A stretch of 14,822 nt of DNA from CALARM01 sp964431735 (GTDB lineage: Bacteria; Vulcanimicrobiota; SpSt-956; JAKJGF01): assembly GCA_964431735.1 (NCBI GenBank), contig CAYSLJ010000169.1, positions 1-14,822 of the forward strand. Reading direction: 5' to 3'. How positions within the stretch are numbered: the stretch's first letter is position 1; every line of letters starts with the position of its first letter. The notes beneath the pieces were generated by a model. It worked only from the letters and a program-made list of their open reading frames with translations. It searched no databases and had not been told where the DNA came from. Made by a program: the position numbers and the translations under genes. Positions 13,381 through 14,822 of the stretch are shown piece after piece.

Positions 13381-14822
13381 TCAGCTTTCCAGCATACTTT
13401 TATCTTTCAGTGAATTTAAAGCTACTTCAGTAGAAATTTTTCCTTCCTTTAATAGATTTACGATTGAATTATCAAAACTTTGCATTCCAAGATCTGAATT
13501 TTCATTTATAATAGAACCTATCATATCTGTTTTTCCCTCTTTTACTAACCGTTGCAATTTAAACGTTTCAATAAATACTTCTATAGCCGGGATAAGTCCA
13601 TTCCCTTCAATATTTGGAAGTAATTTTTGAGATATAATAACTTTTAAATTTTTTGTGAGTAAATCATGTATATATTCTTTATCCTGTTCCGGTATAATTC
13701 CTGTTAATTCTTCTATGGCCTGTATGGTATCACCTGTATTCATACATGCCACTACCAGTATTCCCTTTTCCGCTGCTATCAAAGCCTGTCTGAGCAGGTC
13801 CGGTTTATTAATTTCATAAATAAATACTACATCTATATCCTCTTTTAATATCGATGAAAGTGCTTCTGTAATATTCTTAAAATCGCAATTCATCAAACGC
13901 TGTCTGATTAAACATTTTTGAGGTGTATAGATATAATCAAAGTTATCTTCCAGGGTTATTATATGGGCATATCTGTCCTGATTAATAGCCTGTATCATAG
14001 ATGCTATCGTAGTAGATTTACCTGAATATTTGAGCCCATTGATTATAATTAATCCCTGTTTATATGTCTTTATTAGAGAGTTTATTGCCATGGGGAGATT
14101 TAATTCTTCAATAGACGGAACCAGTTTCTTTGAAGGTTTAAAAATAAAATCCCATCCATTTATTTGTTTATAAATTTTAACATTAAATTTATAATTATTA
14201 TTTTCTTTTTCCAGATTAAAAAAAGTGTTAACTGTTTTTCTCAAATAACATTCCTGCATTAAGGTTTCAGGTAAAATTTGTTTGAGAAGTAATGTATTTT
14301 TCTCATCAGTAATAATTTTAGAATTAATATGAATTATAGAAGATCTATTCAAGCGAATTACAGGAGGAGAACCTGTTGATAAAGTAAGAGATAATCCTTT
14401 TTTATCTATTAATTCAATTAGAAAATTCTGTAATTCAATAAGAATTTCTTCTTTCTTTCTTTCTATTTCCTCAAGTTTTTCTCTGTTTTTTTCTATATCT
14501 TTTTCTACAGTCTCTTTTTTAACGCCTTCTTCGGTTTCCTTTATTTCTTCTTCTTCAACCTCTTCTTGAGCTTCTTCTTCTATTTCCTCTTCAGCTTCTT
14601 CTTCAACCTCTTCTTCTATTTCTTCTTCTTCAACCTCTTCTTCTTCAACCTCTTCTTGAGCTTCTTCTTCTATTTCCTCTTCAGCTTCTTCTTCAACCTC
14701 TTCTTCTATTTCTTCTTCAGCTTCTTCTTCAGCTTCTTCTTCAGCTTCTTCTTCAATTTCTTCTTCAATTTCTTCTTCAATTTCCTCTTCAACCTCTTCT
14801 TCAGCTTCCTCTTCAATTTCCT
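13381..14822 (-). CDS. PilT-like ATPase with long Glu-rich N-terminal repeat (5' end outside window)
   Basis: A TTG at 14352 could pass for the start, but the frame continues without a stop to the window edge, so the true start lies outside; 479 residues are visible. From the N-terminus: about 97 residues of (A/I/V)EEE repeats (14530-14822), a charged coiled-coil-like stretch (about 14430-14530), then the PilT N-terminal domain, where LIDKKGLSLTLSTGSPPVIRLNR crosses 14352 and shows that TTG is internal. The motor domain has Walker A GLKYSGKSTT (14008-14037), an Asp-box-like LEDNFDYIY and a Walker B region DIDVVFIYE. The conserved GE is YE, GEMRD is YEINK and the His-box LHT is MNT. The tail GMQSFDNSIVNLL is PilT-like. 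It is likely cytoplasmic, working with the downstream paralogue. Confidence 0.85.
   Translation of the reverse strand, partial: EIEEEAEEEVEEEIEEEIEEEIEEEAEEEAEEEAEEEIEEEVEEEAEEEIEEEAQEEVEEEEVEEEEIEEEVEEEAEEEIEEEAQEEVEEEEIKETEEGVKKETVEKDIEKNREKLEEIERKKEEILIELQNFLIELIDKKGLSLTLSTGSPPVIRLNRSSIIHINSKIITDEKNTLLLKQILPETLMQECYLRKTVNTFFNLEKENNNYKFNVKIYKQINGWDFIFKPSKKLVPSIEELNLPMAINSLIKTYKQGLIIINGLKYSGKSTTIASMIQAINQDRYAHIITLEDNFDYIYTPQKCLIRQRLMNCDFKNITEALSSILKEDIDVVFIYEINKPDLLRQALIAAEKGILVVACMNTGDTIQAIEELTGIIPEQDKEYIHDLLTKNLKVIISQKLLPNIEGNGLIPAIEVFIETFKLQRLVKEGKTDMIGSIINENSDLGMQSFDNSIVNLLKEGKISTEVALNSLKDKSMLES
14530..14822 (-). repeat. 12-bp coding repeat for (A/I/V)EEE tetrapeptides with a 90-bp duplication
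   Basis: On the minus strand, codons run GAA/GAG three times followed by GCT, ATT, ATA, GTT or rarely CAA, mostly in a 12-base period. Two five-residue units (EEEE plus V) interrupt the rhythm. Bases 14548-14628 recur without a mismatch at 14638-14718, an offset of 90, so the array grew recently by duplication. It continues to the end of the window. Confidence 0.9.

Noticed and set aside
13313..13630. Plus-strand open frame across the junction of the two PilT-like genes
   Set aside because: It overlaps both well-supported minus-strand genes and is a shadow frame.
13381..14352. A 323-residue PilT-like protein starting at TTG 14352
   Set aside because: That TTG falls in the middle of the conserved PilT N-terminal domain and the frame stays open to the window end.
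14530..14822. Repeat array as a CRISPR or non-coding satellite
   Set aside because: There are no spacers and the period is a multiple of three within an uninterrupted coding frame.

Overview
The window is an AT-rich bacterial chromosome segment. It looks like a Gram-negative-type (diderm) organism because it encodes an LptF/LptG-family lipopolysaccharide-export permease and two relatives of the type IV pilus ATPase PilT. It also carries RNase Y and promoters of the TTGACA/TATAAT kind. No rRNA, tRNA, transposase or CRISPR is visible. The mix suggests a poorly studied, low-GC diderm lineage, but the phylum cannot be fixed from this sequence alone.

Layout. Bases 1-298 hold no gene, only a 16-bp tandem repeat and a GC-rich 7-bp repeat. 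An LptF/LptG permease (minus strand) is divergent from nadD (plus strand). After a 300-base spacer with a consensus promoter overlapped by a perfect palindrome comes a fatty-acid synthesis operon: yceD-rpmF-fabH1-fabD-fabH2-fabG-acpP. It makes the acyl carrier protein, loads malonyl units (FabD), starts chains (two FabH paralogues) and reduces ketoacyl-ACP (FabG). plsX, which usually sits between rpmF and fabH, is absent, and acpP has an additional promoter of its own. Two strong hairpins close the operon. Next come a family 2 glycosyltransferase, thpR (RNA 2',3'-cyclic phosphodiesterase) and recA. Then comes RNase Y (rny), whose real N-terminus extends about 450 bases upstream of its first ATG. 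A 21-bp-stem terminator separates rny from two minus-strand genes for divergent PilT-like ATPases. The upstream one has a very long Glu-rich repeat at its N-terminus and runs off the window.

Most unusual signals. (1) fabH1, fabG and rny each have a strong Shine-Dalgarno sequence about 40 nt before the start, with a hairpin between that would bring the two to normal spacing when folded; rny has no ATG, GTG or TTG start at all. (2) At fabH1 this hairpin competes with another that hides the Shine-Dalgarno, which looks like a translational switch. (3) Both PilT-like proteins keep Walker A and the Walker B glutamate but have lost the His-box histidine and other conserved residues. (4) A 17-bp perfect palindrome covers the -35 box of the fatty-acid operon promoter.
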